Shown here piece by piece: positions 27,278-36,174 of a stretch of 64,000 bases of DNA. The position numbers and the translations under genes are program-made. Under the pieces are notes generated by a model, which saw only the letters and a list, made by a program, of their open reading frames with translations, had not been told where the DNA came from and did not search any database. Numbering within the stretch: the stretch's first letter is position 1; every line of letters begins with the position of its first letter. The stretch spans positions 930,001 through 994,000 of the forward strand of contig CBDDLR010000002.1 of assembly GCA_965230765.1 (NCBI GenBank), given 5' to 3'. The stretch is from Sunxiuqinia sp965230765 (GTDB lineage Bacteria; Bacteroidota; Bacteroidia; Bacteroidales; Prolixibacteraceae).

Positions 27278-28300
27278 TTAAAGATCAATCATTACTTTCA
27301 TGCTTTTATCCCCTTGATTTTCTATGTATTTGTAAGCATCCAGGTATTCCTCAAAAGGAAAGTGTTTCGTTATAAGCGGCTCAAGGTTGATTTTTCCGTT
27401 GGCGATCATTTCAACTGCAGCCTCGTAATCTTCATGTTTGTACATCATTGAACCAAACACATTCAATTCATGCTCGCCCAGGTAGTACATATTCACTACT
27501 GGGTTTTTTGCAAATACACCCAATATTACGATATCGCCGCCCTTTTCGACATTCGCCATTAGATTATCTAGCGATGGTTGAACACCAGCTGCTTCCATAC
27601 CGATTTGAAATCCTTCATCACCAAAATAATCTTTCACACCATCCTCAAACGAAGTTTCTTTTACATTTAAAGTCCCTTCAATGCCGCATTCTTTTGCTTT
27701 TTGAAGACGATATTCACTCAAGTCAGTGATTAAGACTTTTTTTGCCCCTCTGGCTTTCGCAAACTGAGCCACTAAATTGCCGATTGTTCCTGCACCGGAA
27801 ACCACCACATTTTTTCCTTCAACCCCGGTGGTTCTGCTGGTAGAGTGTGCCCCCACAGCCGCTGGTTCAATCATTGCTCCATACTCATAACTCATGTTTT
27901 CAGGGAATACGACCAATCTGTCTTCTGGCACAACAAAGTAGTCTTGTGCCACACCAGGAGCCTGAAATCCCTGAACTTTTAACTCCTGACATGCATTGTA
28001 CTGTCCACGTAAGCACGGACCACACTTCCCACATACGAGTTGAGGTCGTGCGGTTGCCCTCATGCCGGGTTTTGCTTTTGTAACTCCCTGCCCTACCTCA
28101 ACAATCTCTGCTGAATATTCATGACCCTGAACAACAGGGTATGGTGTAGCCGGATGTTCCCCATGATATACATGAATATCTGTGCCACAAACCCCAATGC
28201 GCTGTATTTTTAGTAATATTTCGTTATCAGCTAAATTCCCTGGCTTTGATATATCCTGATATTCAATTACTCCAGGTTTTGTCATTATCGCTTGTCTCAT
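27278..28300 (-). CDS. Zinc-dependent polyol dehydrogenase (MDR family, sorbitol/galactonate dehydrogenase-like)
   Basis: 340 residues. Catalytic zinc Cys38 and His60-Glu61; structural zinc Cys90, Cys93, Cys96 and Cys104; Rossmann GAGTIG. Motifs such as GVCGTDIHVYHGEHP and MIEPAAVGAHSTSR resemble sorbitol/iditol, galactitol and L-galactonate 5-dehydrogenases. With an AKR and a fructokinase-like gene in the same operon, oxidation of an alditol to a 2-ketose is the most economical role. Oxidation of an aldonate (LgoD-like) is the main alternative, but no lactonase gene accompanies it. Confidence 0.85.
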   Translation of the reverse strand: MRQAIMTKPGVIEYQDISKPGNLADNEILLKIQRIGVCGTDIHVYHGEHPATPYPVVQGHEYSAEIVEVGQGVTKAKPGMRATARPQLVCGKCGPCLRGQYNACQELKVQGFQAPGVAQDYFVVPEDRLVVFPENMSYEYGAMIEPAAVGAHSTSRTTGVEGKNVVVSGAGTIGNLVAQFAKARGAKKVLITDLSEYRLQKAKECGIEGTLNVKETSFEDGVKDYFGDEGFQIGMEAAGVQPSLDNLMANVEKGGDIVILGVFAKNPVVNMYYLGEHELNVFGSMMYKHEDYEAAVEMIANGKINLEPLITKHFPFEEYLDAYKYIENQGDKSMKVMIDL

Positions 28301-28311
28301 AATTCAGTTCT

Positions 28312-29946
28312 CTAAAAAATTAAATACAATATGATTAGTGTTATAATCAAGATTGCCGACCACAGCCTAGCATCCTTAATTCCTTTATATTCACCTTTCA
28401 TGATTACAGCCAACGGACTGTCCCATGTGTATTTGTCAATGATTTCTTTATCTGGCTTAGTGGTCAAATAACTGATAGTAAAATAGATAAAAGCACAAAT
28501 TACAAACAGCCACCATGCCTGCATCATAAATGGCATACCCCATCCTTCAGTTATATACATGTATCCGCTTATGGGTTCAAAATCAAAACAGAAGGCTGTA
28601 ATTCCAAGTATCAAACCAACAATCAGGGTAAAAAAAGCAGCTTGTTTGGTTCCACGCTTTGAGAAAACGCCAAATAGGAAAACGACTGCTACCGGAGGGG
28701 CAATTGCTGAAGCGATCTTATTTATTGCTTCAAAAATGCTCGAGAACTTATCTCCCTGTGTTGACCAAGCCATGGCTAGCAGCATGACAACAATTGCAGC
28801 TATTCTTCCAATTTTAATTTGCTTTTTATCGGAAGTAGATGGGTTAATACGTTTCACAATATCTACTGCTACCAAAGTTGCAGAACTATTTAATGCCGCA
28901 GCAATGGTACTCATTAAAGCCGCCAGCAATGTAGCCGCCATAACGCCCTTTATTCCTACAGGTAATAATTTACTCATCATTACTGGTAAAGCCATATTGG
29001 CATTGTCTCCTATAATGTCTTTAAAAAGCACATAGGCTATTACTCCTGGGAAAACCAAAATAAATACAGGAAGTATTTTCAGGAAACCTGCGAAAATCGG
29101 TCCCAATTGCGCATCGGTTTGTGTTTTTGCCCCCAGCACACGCTGAACAATGGTTTGATCGGAACACCAGTACCATAAGCCAAGAACCGGATAACCCAAC
29201 AGACAAGCATACCAGGTTAATCCGTTGCCACCGTTTAAATGGCTCAGGCTTTCTTTGGTATGCATCATATTTAACTGACCCGGTTTTAGGTTGGCTTTAA
29301 GATCAGCAATAGTGGTAATTCCTTTATCGCCCAGTGCAAACATGGCAAAACCGGTTAATACGATTGCCCCAATTATTAGAATAACCGATTGAATCGTTTC
29401 CGTTACCACTACAGCTTTTAATCCGCCCAATACGGTATAAATTGTCGTTACAACCGAAATAACAAGTATTGAAGTGATTACATTGATTCCGAAAAATGTT
29501 TCAAATACAACTGCTCCTGCGTACAAGCTCATACCAATATGCACAAATAAGGCTCCAATAATGGCAATAATTGCCAATACGGTGCGAGACCTTGAATCAT
29601 ATCGTTTTTCCAGGAATTCAGGAAGGGTTGATATTTTACTTTTAAAATAGAATGGGGCAAATATCAATCCCAGCATAATCAAAGTAACTGCAGCCAGCCA
29701 CTCAAAATTACCCCAGACTAATCCCTCATTGTAACCCGATGCTGCCAAACCAACCAGGTGAATGGTAGATATATTGGAAGCAAACAACGCTGCACCAACA
29801 AGTACCCAGTTTAAACCACGTCCGGCAAGGAAATAACCATCGCTGGTCATTTTTTTATAGCGAACAGAAAGGATTCCTATGACCAGGATACCAACCAGGT
29901 AAACAATAATAATTATCGAATCTATTGCACTTATTTTTTCAATCAT
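28312..29946 (-). CDS. Sodium:solute (SSS/SGLT family) sugar symporter
   Basis: 544 residues with about 13-14 transmembrane segments. It carries the SSS core: DGYFLAGRGLNWVLVGAALFASNIST, GGLKAVVVTETIQSVIL, WYWCSDQTIVQRVLGAK and the LAALMSTIAAALNSSATL sodium-site helix. It resembles the bacterial vSGLT type that brings galactose or glucose in with Na+. Located between a GH95 (15 nt) and the polyol dehydrogenase (12 nt), it is likely to import the GH95 product from the periplasm, in parallel with the FucP-type carrier. Confidence 0.9.
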   Translation of the reverse strand: MIEKISAIDSIIIIVYLVGILVIGILSVRYKKMTSDGYFLAGRGLNWVLVGAALFASNISTIHLVGLAASGYNEGLVWGNFEWLAAVTLIMLGLIFAPFYFKSKISTLPEFLEKRYDSRSRTVLAIIAIIGALFVHIGMSLYAGAVVFETFFGINVITSILVISVVTTIYTVLGGLKAVVVTETIQSVILIIGAIVLTGFAMFALGDKGITTIADLKANLKPGQLNMMHTKESLSHLNGGNGLTWYACLLGYPVLGLWYWCSDQTIVQRVLGAKTQTDAQLGPIFAGFLKILPVFILVFPGVIAYVLFKDIIGDNANMALPVMMSKLLPVGIKGVMAATLLAALMSTIAAALNSSATLVAVDIVKRINPSTSDKKQIKIGRIAAIVVMLLAMAWSTQGDKFSSIFEAINKIASAIAPPVAVVFLFGVFSKRGTKQAAFFTLIVGLILGITAFCFDFEPISGYMYITEGWGMPFMMQAWWLFVICAFIYFTISYLTTKPDKEIIDKYTWDSPLAVIMKGEYKGIKDARLWSAILIITLIILYLIF

Positions 29947-29960
29947 GATATTCCCTGGAT

Positions 29961-32342
29961 TTATAGTTCTATTTGTTTTGCAACTCCCGCCTGAAGCTCT
30001 TCCGTAATTTTCTTGTCCCCAACTTCAATGACAACCTTCTGAGTCTTATCAGAAACAAGAACTGCTTCAGCTGCACCTTCACTCCAGGATAATTCCTGAA
30101 CCAATATTCCTCCCCTAAGCCGTATTCCTTTAATGCTTCCTGCCTTCCACTGTTCTGGCAAAGCCGGGAAAAATTTGATATAACCCGGGTCAGCATAAAC
30201 CAAAGCCGAAGAACACAGGTAAGGAAATCCTCCGGAAATATCCATGTTCATAATTTTAGCCTGATCGTGAAGAGAAGACATACTGTGTGTCCAATATTTT
30301 CGAGCAAGCAAATTAATTGCTTCCTGAGTATGTTTGCTGCTTCCGATGCGTGTTGCTGCCAAACCATCCTGAACCACACCAAATGCCATATCGCCACTCC
30401 AATCTTTGTATTTAAGGTGATAGTCAAGAAACTTTTCCAGACTTTTAACCAAAGTAGTATCTTCTACTATTTCTTCCGGAGCATCATCATACAGCGCATA
30501 TAATTGAGAAGCGTGACGATGGCGCAGGTTATTTGCTAAACCGGGCCATAGCCATTCCCTAAAATACCCATCTTTATCAACCTGGTAGTCTGGCAGGTCT
30601 TTGATAATTGCTGCCCACTTTTTTTGTAATTCCTGATCAACATCAAACTGTTTTGCCACCGTAATTGTATTTTTCAGTAATTGTTTTGCTGCTGCAATTT
30701 CCATAGTGGCGTTAATGGTAGTAGCTTCTTCCCCATTGGCAAAATTTTCAGGCGAATAGGTAGGTACAAAAATGTATTTTCCGTTTTTATCTTTTTTCGT
30801 CAGGAAGTCTTCGTAAAACTCACAAGCCTCTCTCATTAACGGATATGTACGGTTCTTCAAAAAGTCTTCATCGCCATAGTATCGGTAGAAATCGTAATAA
30901 TAAAGCAATGTCCATGCAGCTCCAGCATGCCAAAACACATGTGGGTTCCAGTAGCTAAAATCAGTTTGCAACGGACTCATGGTTAGCTGCCCCGGTATGT
31001 TGAAACCACGTGTTCCAAACAGTGTTTTCGCATTGGTTCTGAAACCTTCCCAGCGTTCATCATGAAAACGGAAATAGGGTTCCATTAATTCGGGTGTATT
31101 GCCCATTAAATTAAAGGCAACTGCACAAGGCAGGTTCCCGTTGGTTGTAAAACTTCCTTCCCAGTTTGCCGACCAGGTGGCACTCCATAAACCCACAAGG
31201 TTTGGAGGGTAAAGTCCGGTGCTGCAAATAATGTTGTACCTGCCAGCGTCAAAAGCTCTTTCAACTATTGCCAGCGGGGCTTCGGGTGAAGTAGCGTAAA
31301 GCACTTCGTTTGAGAGATTTCGGTTATATGCAGGTGCATCAAGGGAAAAACTAACCCGCTCCATTAACTCACCATGCAGGGAGGTATGCGATTCAAGAAG
31401 AGAAGTATATTCAGGAACTATATTTTCAAGTGTTAACTTATTAGCTTCAAAATTACTGAGTGATTCTTGCGATTTGTTCAATGGTTGCACTTTGATCAAT
31501 ACCAAAATTTCATCAGCGTTTTTAACAACAATGCTTGAGTCAGTTGCAATTTGCTCACCACCTTTGGTAATTACACGACCAAAGCCTTCGAACCCGGCAT
31601 TGGGATTATACTTATTGGAATGTGCAAAGAGCGTCCTCATATACAACAAGCCATCTTTTAAGCTTGTTTCAGTTGATTTCACACCTTCCTCTTGCATTTT
31701 CTTTTCCTTGTCATTGTGTGGCGTTAGCCCTTTCAATGAAATTTCGGCATTTTGCTTTTGGGTTCCTTTAATTCGAACAACGATCACGCTATCTTTTCTG
31801 GAAGCGAAAGCAGTTCTTTGGATTGTTCCGTTTTTGTTTTTAACAGTAACCGTAGTTTCAGCCGTCATAAAATCAACGGAACGTTGATATTTTTGGATGC
31901 CTGATTCTTCATGCTGAATATTAAGCATACAGGCACCGATATACGGGTCGCGCCAATCCATGTAGTTTTGTTCCACACGCATTGTATTCACCAACATACC
32001 AGCTTCTTTTAGCTTCCCTTGCAAACACAGCTTTTGAATATGCTCCATTTTCGAAGTCATTTCAAAAAGTTTGTCTCCTTTTTTGCGTGGCAAATAAATT
32101 CCGGCATGACTTACATAAATATTTTCATCGTAAGGGCGTCCAAGAACGATTGCGCCCATTGTTCCATTTCCTGTAAGTAAACCGTTTTTGAAATCAAGTG
32201 GATTGTCAGCCCAGCTTATGCTAGTGAAACCCCTTTCCGGAGCTTCAAAATATTCTGAAGATTGATTGATTAAACTGCATGCCTGCAGTAAAAATGCCAA
32301 ACCGAAAATGACAAGTATGGTTTTATTCAGCTTAAGTTTCAT
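29961..32342 (-). CDS. Divergent GH95-like glycosidase lipoprotein (second of three)
   Basis: 793 residues from the ATG that gives a lipoprotein signal (LAFLLQAC, Cys22); the frame is open 12 codons further. It keeps GH95 architecture but is divergent: NLVGLWSATWSANWEGSFTTNGN replaces the usual WSSxYTxNIN region yet keeps Asn-x-Asn, YSPEN keeps the SPE glutamate, LRHRHASQLYALYDD matches the HRHxSHLY block, and MDISGGFPYLCSSAL matches the IDGNF Asp. The aromatic block MNYW is replaced by CAVAFN, suggesting altered substrate fit. It may have a different specificity from its two neighbours. Confidence 0.82.
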   Translation of the reverse strand: MKLKLNKTILVIFGLAFLLQACSLINQSSEYFEAPERGFTSISWADNPLDFKNGLLTGNGTMGAIVLGRPYDENIYVSHAGIYLPRKKGDKLFEMTSKMEHIQKLCLQGKLKEAGMLVNTMRVEQNYMDWRDPYIGACMLNIQHEESGIQKYQRSVDFMTAETTVTVKNKNGTIQRTAFASRKDSVIVVRIKGTQKQNAEISLKGLTPHNDKEKKMQEEGVKSTETSLKDGLLYMRTLFAHSNKYNPNAGFEGFGRVITKGGEQIATDSSIVVKNADEILVLIKVQPLNKSQESLSNFEANKLTLENIVPEYTSLLESHTSLHGELMERVSFSLDAPAYNRNLSNEVLYATSPEAPLAIVERAFDAGRYNIICSTGLYPPNLVGLWSATWSANWEGSFTTNGNLPCAVAFNLMGNTPELMEPYFRFHDERWEGFRTNAKTLFGTRGFNIPGQLTMSPLQTDFSYWNPHVFWHAGAAWTLLYYYDFYRYYGDEDFLKNRTYPLMREACEFYEDFLTKKDKNGKYIFVPTYSPENFANGEEATTINATMEIAAAKQLLKNTITVAKQFDVDQELQKKWAAIIKDLPDYQVDKDGYFREWLWPGLANNLRHRHASQLYALYDDAPEEIVEDTTLVKSLEKFLDYHLKYKDWSGDMAFGVVQDGLAATRIGSSKHTQEAINLLARKYWTHSMSSLHDQAKIMNMDISGGFPYLCSSALVYADPGYIKFFPALPEQWKAGSIKGIRLRGGILVQELSWSEGAAEAVLVSDKTQKVVIEVGDKKITEELQAGVAKQIEL

Positions 32343-32401
32343 TGTATTGGTTTTTGAAGAACCAAGGAATTCATTCACTATAAATTCCTTAATTCTTTTG
32401 T

Positions 32402-34741
32402 TTATATTTTTTTCAATTCTTTATCAAAAGCATATGACTCTCCCTTTTTTGTTTCAACAGAGATGGTTTTATCCTGGTATTTTAAGTTACATTTATTCCC
32501 TGCTTTGGATAAAACCTCAAGCTTCTGAAGTTCCCCTTCTTTCCAGCTGAAAGACAGTTCAAAGCCACCTCGTGCGCATACCCCTTTTATTTCTCCATTA
32601 GGTAAAGCTTTTGGCAAAGCAGGTAAAATATGAATCTCGCTCATATGTGACTGCATCAACATTTCAATGATCCCTGCAGGTGCACCAAAATTGCCATCAA
32701 TCTGAAATGGAGGATGGGCATCAAATAGGTTATTGTATGAACCTCCGCCAGCTCCATATGTGGTTTTATTGGTGGTTACAGGACGGAACAACATCTTCAC
32801 CAGCTCGTATGCATGATCGCCGTCAAGAAAACGAGCCCAGAAATTGATTTTCCATGCCAGGCTCCATCCCGTACCATCATCGCCACGGTATTTTAAGGAT
32901 TGAATGGCTGCTTCCATCAATTCAGGATTGTCCTGCCAGTTGATTTCTTTGCCGGGATGCACGCCCCACAAGTGCGATACATGGCGGTGCTTGTTGTTGA
33001 TATCATCTTTATCTTCCACCCATTCCTGCAACTGCCCATGTTGTCCGATTTGATCGGGTGCTATTAGTGGTAATTTTTCTTCCAAAATTTCAGCAAAACC
33101 ATCTTCCGGTTTTAAAATTTCGGAAGCTTCAATACAGGCTTTAAACAAGGATCGGATTATTTGATGATCCATGGATGGTCCATAGACCAAACCTCCTGTT
33201 TCGGGAGAATTTGATGGGGTACTTACCAACCATTTCGTTTTTGGGTCTTCAATCAGCACATCAACGTAGAACTGAGCAGCCCCTTTCATTAATGGGTATG
33301 CCCTGTTCTTGAGGAATTCAACATCCTGGGTATAGAGATAACGCTCCCAAAGGTGATGTGCAATCCAACCACCGCCTCCAAGAAATATCCCGTGATTGGA
33401 ATGGTTAATTGGGGCCGTTCCCCGCCAGATATCGGTATTGTGGTGCAAACACCATCCTGATGAATTGTAATGTACTTTTGCCGTAATACTTCCCGATTCG
33501 GCGACTTCATCAATCAATTTAAAAAGAGGCTCATGACATTCGGAAAGGTTAGTTACCTCTGGAAGCCAATAGTTCATTTCGCAATTGATATTTGTGGTGT
33601 ATTTACTTTCCCAGGCAGGCTTTAATTTATTATTCCAAATTCCCTGCAAGTTGGCTGGATAGGTACCTGCACGGCTTGATGCTAACATCAAATAGCGACC
33701 ATATTGTACATACAAAGCAACCAATCCTGGATCACCTTCTGAATCGTTAAAAGCAGCCAGTCTTTTATCTGTTGTAAGGGCTTGTTTCTTATTTTGCCCA
33801 AAGTTTATTTCAAAGCGATTAAATAAGCCCTTGTAATCAGTTACATGATCTTTCTTGACATCGCGGTATGATTTATTTCCTAACTCTGCAAAAATCTTTT
33901 TAACCAACGCTTTTGGATCGTTGCTTACATCATTGTAGCGTTTAAAATTAGTTGCGGCTGTTAGATACAATGTTGCCTCATTGGCATCCTTTACAGCCAA
34001 TTTGCCGTCTTCCTCCTTCAGCTCACCATCGGTAACTATTTTTACTTTTGAATTTCCAAAAAGAACACTTTTGAATGGAACAGCAATCCAGTCACTTTCC
34101 CCATCAGCAACTTTAACATCAAGGCTTATTTCAGTTCCTTCAAGGTTAACTGACTTATTCTCATGATCCGCATCTAACCAAAAAGAAAAGTTCAGGGATT
34201 TTGCCTTTTTACAGCTTAATTTAACTGAAATTACTTCATCGGGTTTACTCACAAGAACCTCCCTCGTGAATACATTTCCACCCACTTTGTATGTTGTCCG
34301 TTGGATAGCCTCACGCAAATCAAGTTCCCTGGTATAATCGGTATATTCTTCATGTCCGGGAAATTCGATATACAAATCACCAAAAGGCTGGTATGCTCGT
34401 TGCTGAAGCGGGTCGCTCATAAAATACATCAGTGCCAGCATCTCAGCTTCTCTTTGCTTTCCTTCAAATAAAAGTTTTTGAATGACTGGTAAGTATTTAC
34501 TGGCTCCTTCATTGGCATAACTTTGTGGCTCTCCGTTCCAGAGCGTTTCTTCATTAAACTGAATATGTTCTTTTGTCACACCGCTGTAAACCATTGCCCC
34601 AAGCCGCCCATTACCAACAGGAAGCGCATCGGTCCACAATTCTGCAGGTTCATCGTACCAAAGTTTTAAATCATTTGGCGATTGTGCTTTCCCAAAAAAT
34701 GTCAAAAGCACCAGGATTATACTTATGCAACTTAGTTTCAT
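32402..34741 (-). CDS. GH95 alpha-L-fucosidase/alpha-L-galactosidase (third of three)
   Basis: 779 residues with a cleavable signal peptide (ends GKAQ), so soluble periplasmic rather than lipid-anchored. Canonical GH95 blocks: ALPVGNGRLGAMVYSG, NLQGIWNNKLKPAWESKYT, Asn384/Asn386 (NIN) with MNYW, SNSPETGG, HRHVSHLWGVHPG and FQIDGNFGAPAGIIEMLMQS. Thr382 occupies the position two before NIN, the site thought to separate alpha-L-galactosidases (Thr) from alpha-L-fucosidases (His). It lies 10 nt downstream of the GH63-like gene. Confidence 0.9.
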   Translation of the reverse strand: MKLSCISIILVLLTFFGKAQSPNDLKLWYDEPAELWTDALPVGNGRLGAMVYSGVTKEHIQFNEETLWNGEPQSYANEGASKYLPVIQKLLFEGKQREAEMLALMYFMSDPLQQRAYQPFGDLYIEFPGHEEYTDYTRELDLREAIQRTTYKVGGNVFTREVLVSKPDEVISVKLSCKKAKSLNFSFWLDADHENKSVNLEGTEISLDVKVADGESDWIAVPFKSVLFGNSKVKIVTDGELKEEDGKLAVKDANEATLYLTAATNFKRYNDVSNDPKALVKKIFAELGNKSYRDVKKDHVTDYKGLFNRFEINFGQNKKQALTTDKRLAAFNDSEGDPGLVALYVQYGRYLMLASSRAGTYPANLQGIWNNKLKPAWESKYTTNINCEMNYWLPEVTNLSECHEPLFKLIDEVAESGSITAKVHYNSSGWCLHHNTDIWRGTAPINHSNHGIFLGGGGWIAHHLWERYLYTQDVEFLKNRAYPLMKGAAQFYVDVLIEDPKTKWLVSTPSNSPETGGLVYGPSMDHQIIRSLFKACIEASEILKPEDGFAEILEEKLPLIAPDQIGQHGQLQEWVEDKDDINNKHRHVSHLWGVHPGKEINWQDNPELMEAAIQSLKYRGDDGTGWSLAWKINFWARFLDGDHAYELVKMLFRPVTTNKTTYGAGGGSYNNLFDAHPPFQIDGNFGAPAGIIEMLMQSHMSEIHILPALPKALPNGEIKGVCARGGFELSFSWKEGELQKLEVLSKAGNKCNLKYQDKTISVETKKGESYAFDKELKKI

Positions 34742-34751
34742 AGTTGTCGGT

Positions 34752-36068
34752 TTAGTTTTCTATTTCTAAAAGCATCCATTTATCTTCCAAAACCCCTTCG
34801 AGCACATTCTGGATGCAGAGGTTCCAGCTGATAAAGCCTACAAATTTACCGTCCTCGTCAACATGGTCGGCAGATGGGGCAAGTGGAGCACCGGTGTCGG
34901 CGTGGTAGTTTTCGTGCATAATTCCCCATTCTTTTATATCGTTGAGCAGTAATTCCCCTAAGGTTTGTGCTAACCAGGCAACCTCCTGGTCATATCCATA
35001 ATTTTTCAAACCGATTGAGAAAATATAGTTGGCTATTGGCCAAACAGGTCCTTGCCAATTGGAAAAAGGGATGATGATATTCTTGTTATTATAATCAACG
35101 TCCATGGCTGATAAAGACCTGAACCCATAGTTGGCTTTCATACTTTCGGGATTGGCTAAATGTGCCTCGATGGTTTGTTGACCTTGTTCTTTTGAAGCAA
35201 TGTTGTACATCAATGGAATAAAGCTGGAATAGCTTACCCTTTTGTATTGCTTTTTACTGTCGATATCAACATTGTAGTATACCTTATCTTCTTCGTTCCA
35301 CAAGTATTTGTTGATTTTTGTTTTCAAGGTTTCCGCCGCTTGCTTAAACTTTGCAGCGTCATCAGTTTTACCCAATTTTTTTGCAATAACCGATTGTGCC
35401 AACAATTCGCCATATTGAAAAGCACTGGCATCGGCACACACAAAAGACCTCGAGTCGTCGGTAAAGTAGTTCATTGCCGGATTGTTATCAGCACCACTTT
35501 GCATGGCTATTTCCCAGTAATAAAGTCCAAACTCTTCATTAAACTGAGTCTTTTCTCGGTATTCTAAAATTTTAGATATCCTGTCGTAATAAGGTTCGAT
35601 CCATGAGTAATCGCCTGTTGCCTCTGAGTAATGGTAAATTCCTTGGGATAGGAAAGGTTTCATGGCAAATTTCCCAAATAACTTACGTTGTCCTTTGGTG
35701 GTCATTCCCCCTGAAACATAACCTTCTTCATCGATATTCTCCATGTAGGTCAAAGCCCAGTATTTCATGTATTCCGGTTGGCCTTTGCTAATAAAATGGT
35801 TGGCCATAAAAAAGGCGTCCCAATCCCATAGTTGGCTATAAAACCCTGCCGGGATCAGGTATGGGTATTTCAAATACCCTTCGGGTTGTTTGATTACTTG
35901 TGGCCTGAGCCTGTCATATTCAGCAGAAAGCTCTTTATAGGTCTGTTTCAATTTAGCCATATCAATTTCTGATTGGGTATTTTGTTTAACATCTTTGTTT
36001 TCGGTTTTCACAGCATTGTTGCAGGATGAAAGTAGAATGATCAGAATAATTACACCTAGATTTTTCAT
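34752..36068 (-). CDS. GH63/MGH1-like (alpha/alpha)6 glycosidase lipoprotein
   Basis: 438 residues with lipobox SSC (Cys16). Features of the trehalase/GH63 clan: QLWDWDAFF (79-87), MQSGADNNP (189-197) with Asp194 in the place of the general acid, FSNWQGPVWPIANY (335-348), and HENYHADTGAP (385-395) with Glu386 in the place of the base. It is short for GH63 and lacks the N-terminal beta-domain, as in the MGH1-like branch. Substrate unknown; an alpha-glucosidic or alpha-mannosidic bond would be typical. Co-oriented with, and 10 nt before, a GH95. Confidence 0.75.
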   Translation of the reverse strand: MKNLGVIILIILLSSCNNAVKTENKDVKQNTQSEIDMAKLKQTYKELSAEYDRLRPQVIKQPEGYLKYPYLIPAGFYSQLWDWDAFFMANHFISKGQPEYMKYWALTYMENIDEEGYVSGGMTTKGQRKLFGKFAMKPFLSQGIYHYSEATGDYSWIEPYYDRISKILEYREKTQFNEEFGLYYWEIAMQSGADNNPAMNYFTDDSRSFVCADASAFQYGELLAQSVIAKKLGKTDDAAKFKQAAETLKTKINKYLWNEEDKVYYNVDIDSKKQYKRVSYSSFIPLMYNIASKEQGQQTIEAHLANPESMKANYGFRSLSAMDVDYNNKNIIIPFSNWQGPVWPIANYIFSIGLKNYGYDQEVAWLAQTLGELLLNDIKEWGIMHENYHADTGAPLAPSADHVDEDGKFVGFISWNLCIQNVLEGVLEDKWMLLEIEN

Positions 36069-36174
36069 AGTTTAGTATATCTTATATTTTCTATTAATTA
36101 TTAAACTTAAATATGGAAGCATAGCCTGCTTCACTTTTCATTTTAATAGTAGCTATTTGCTTTCTTTTGATTTA

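Noticed and set aside
28559..29035. 158-residue plus-strand open frame inside the SSS symporter gene
   Set aside because: It is antisense to a well-conserved membrane transporter, shows no recognisable motif, and has a composition explained by the opposite strand.
31474..31887. 137-residue plus-strand open frame inside the divergent GH95 gene
   Set aside because: Shadow of a real gene on the other strand, with no family features or plausible start region.
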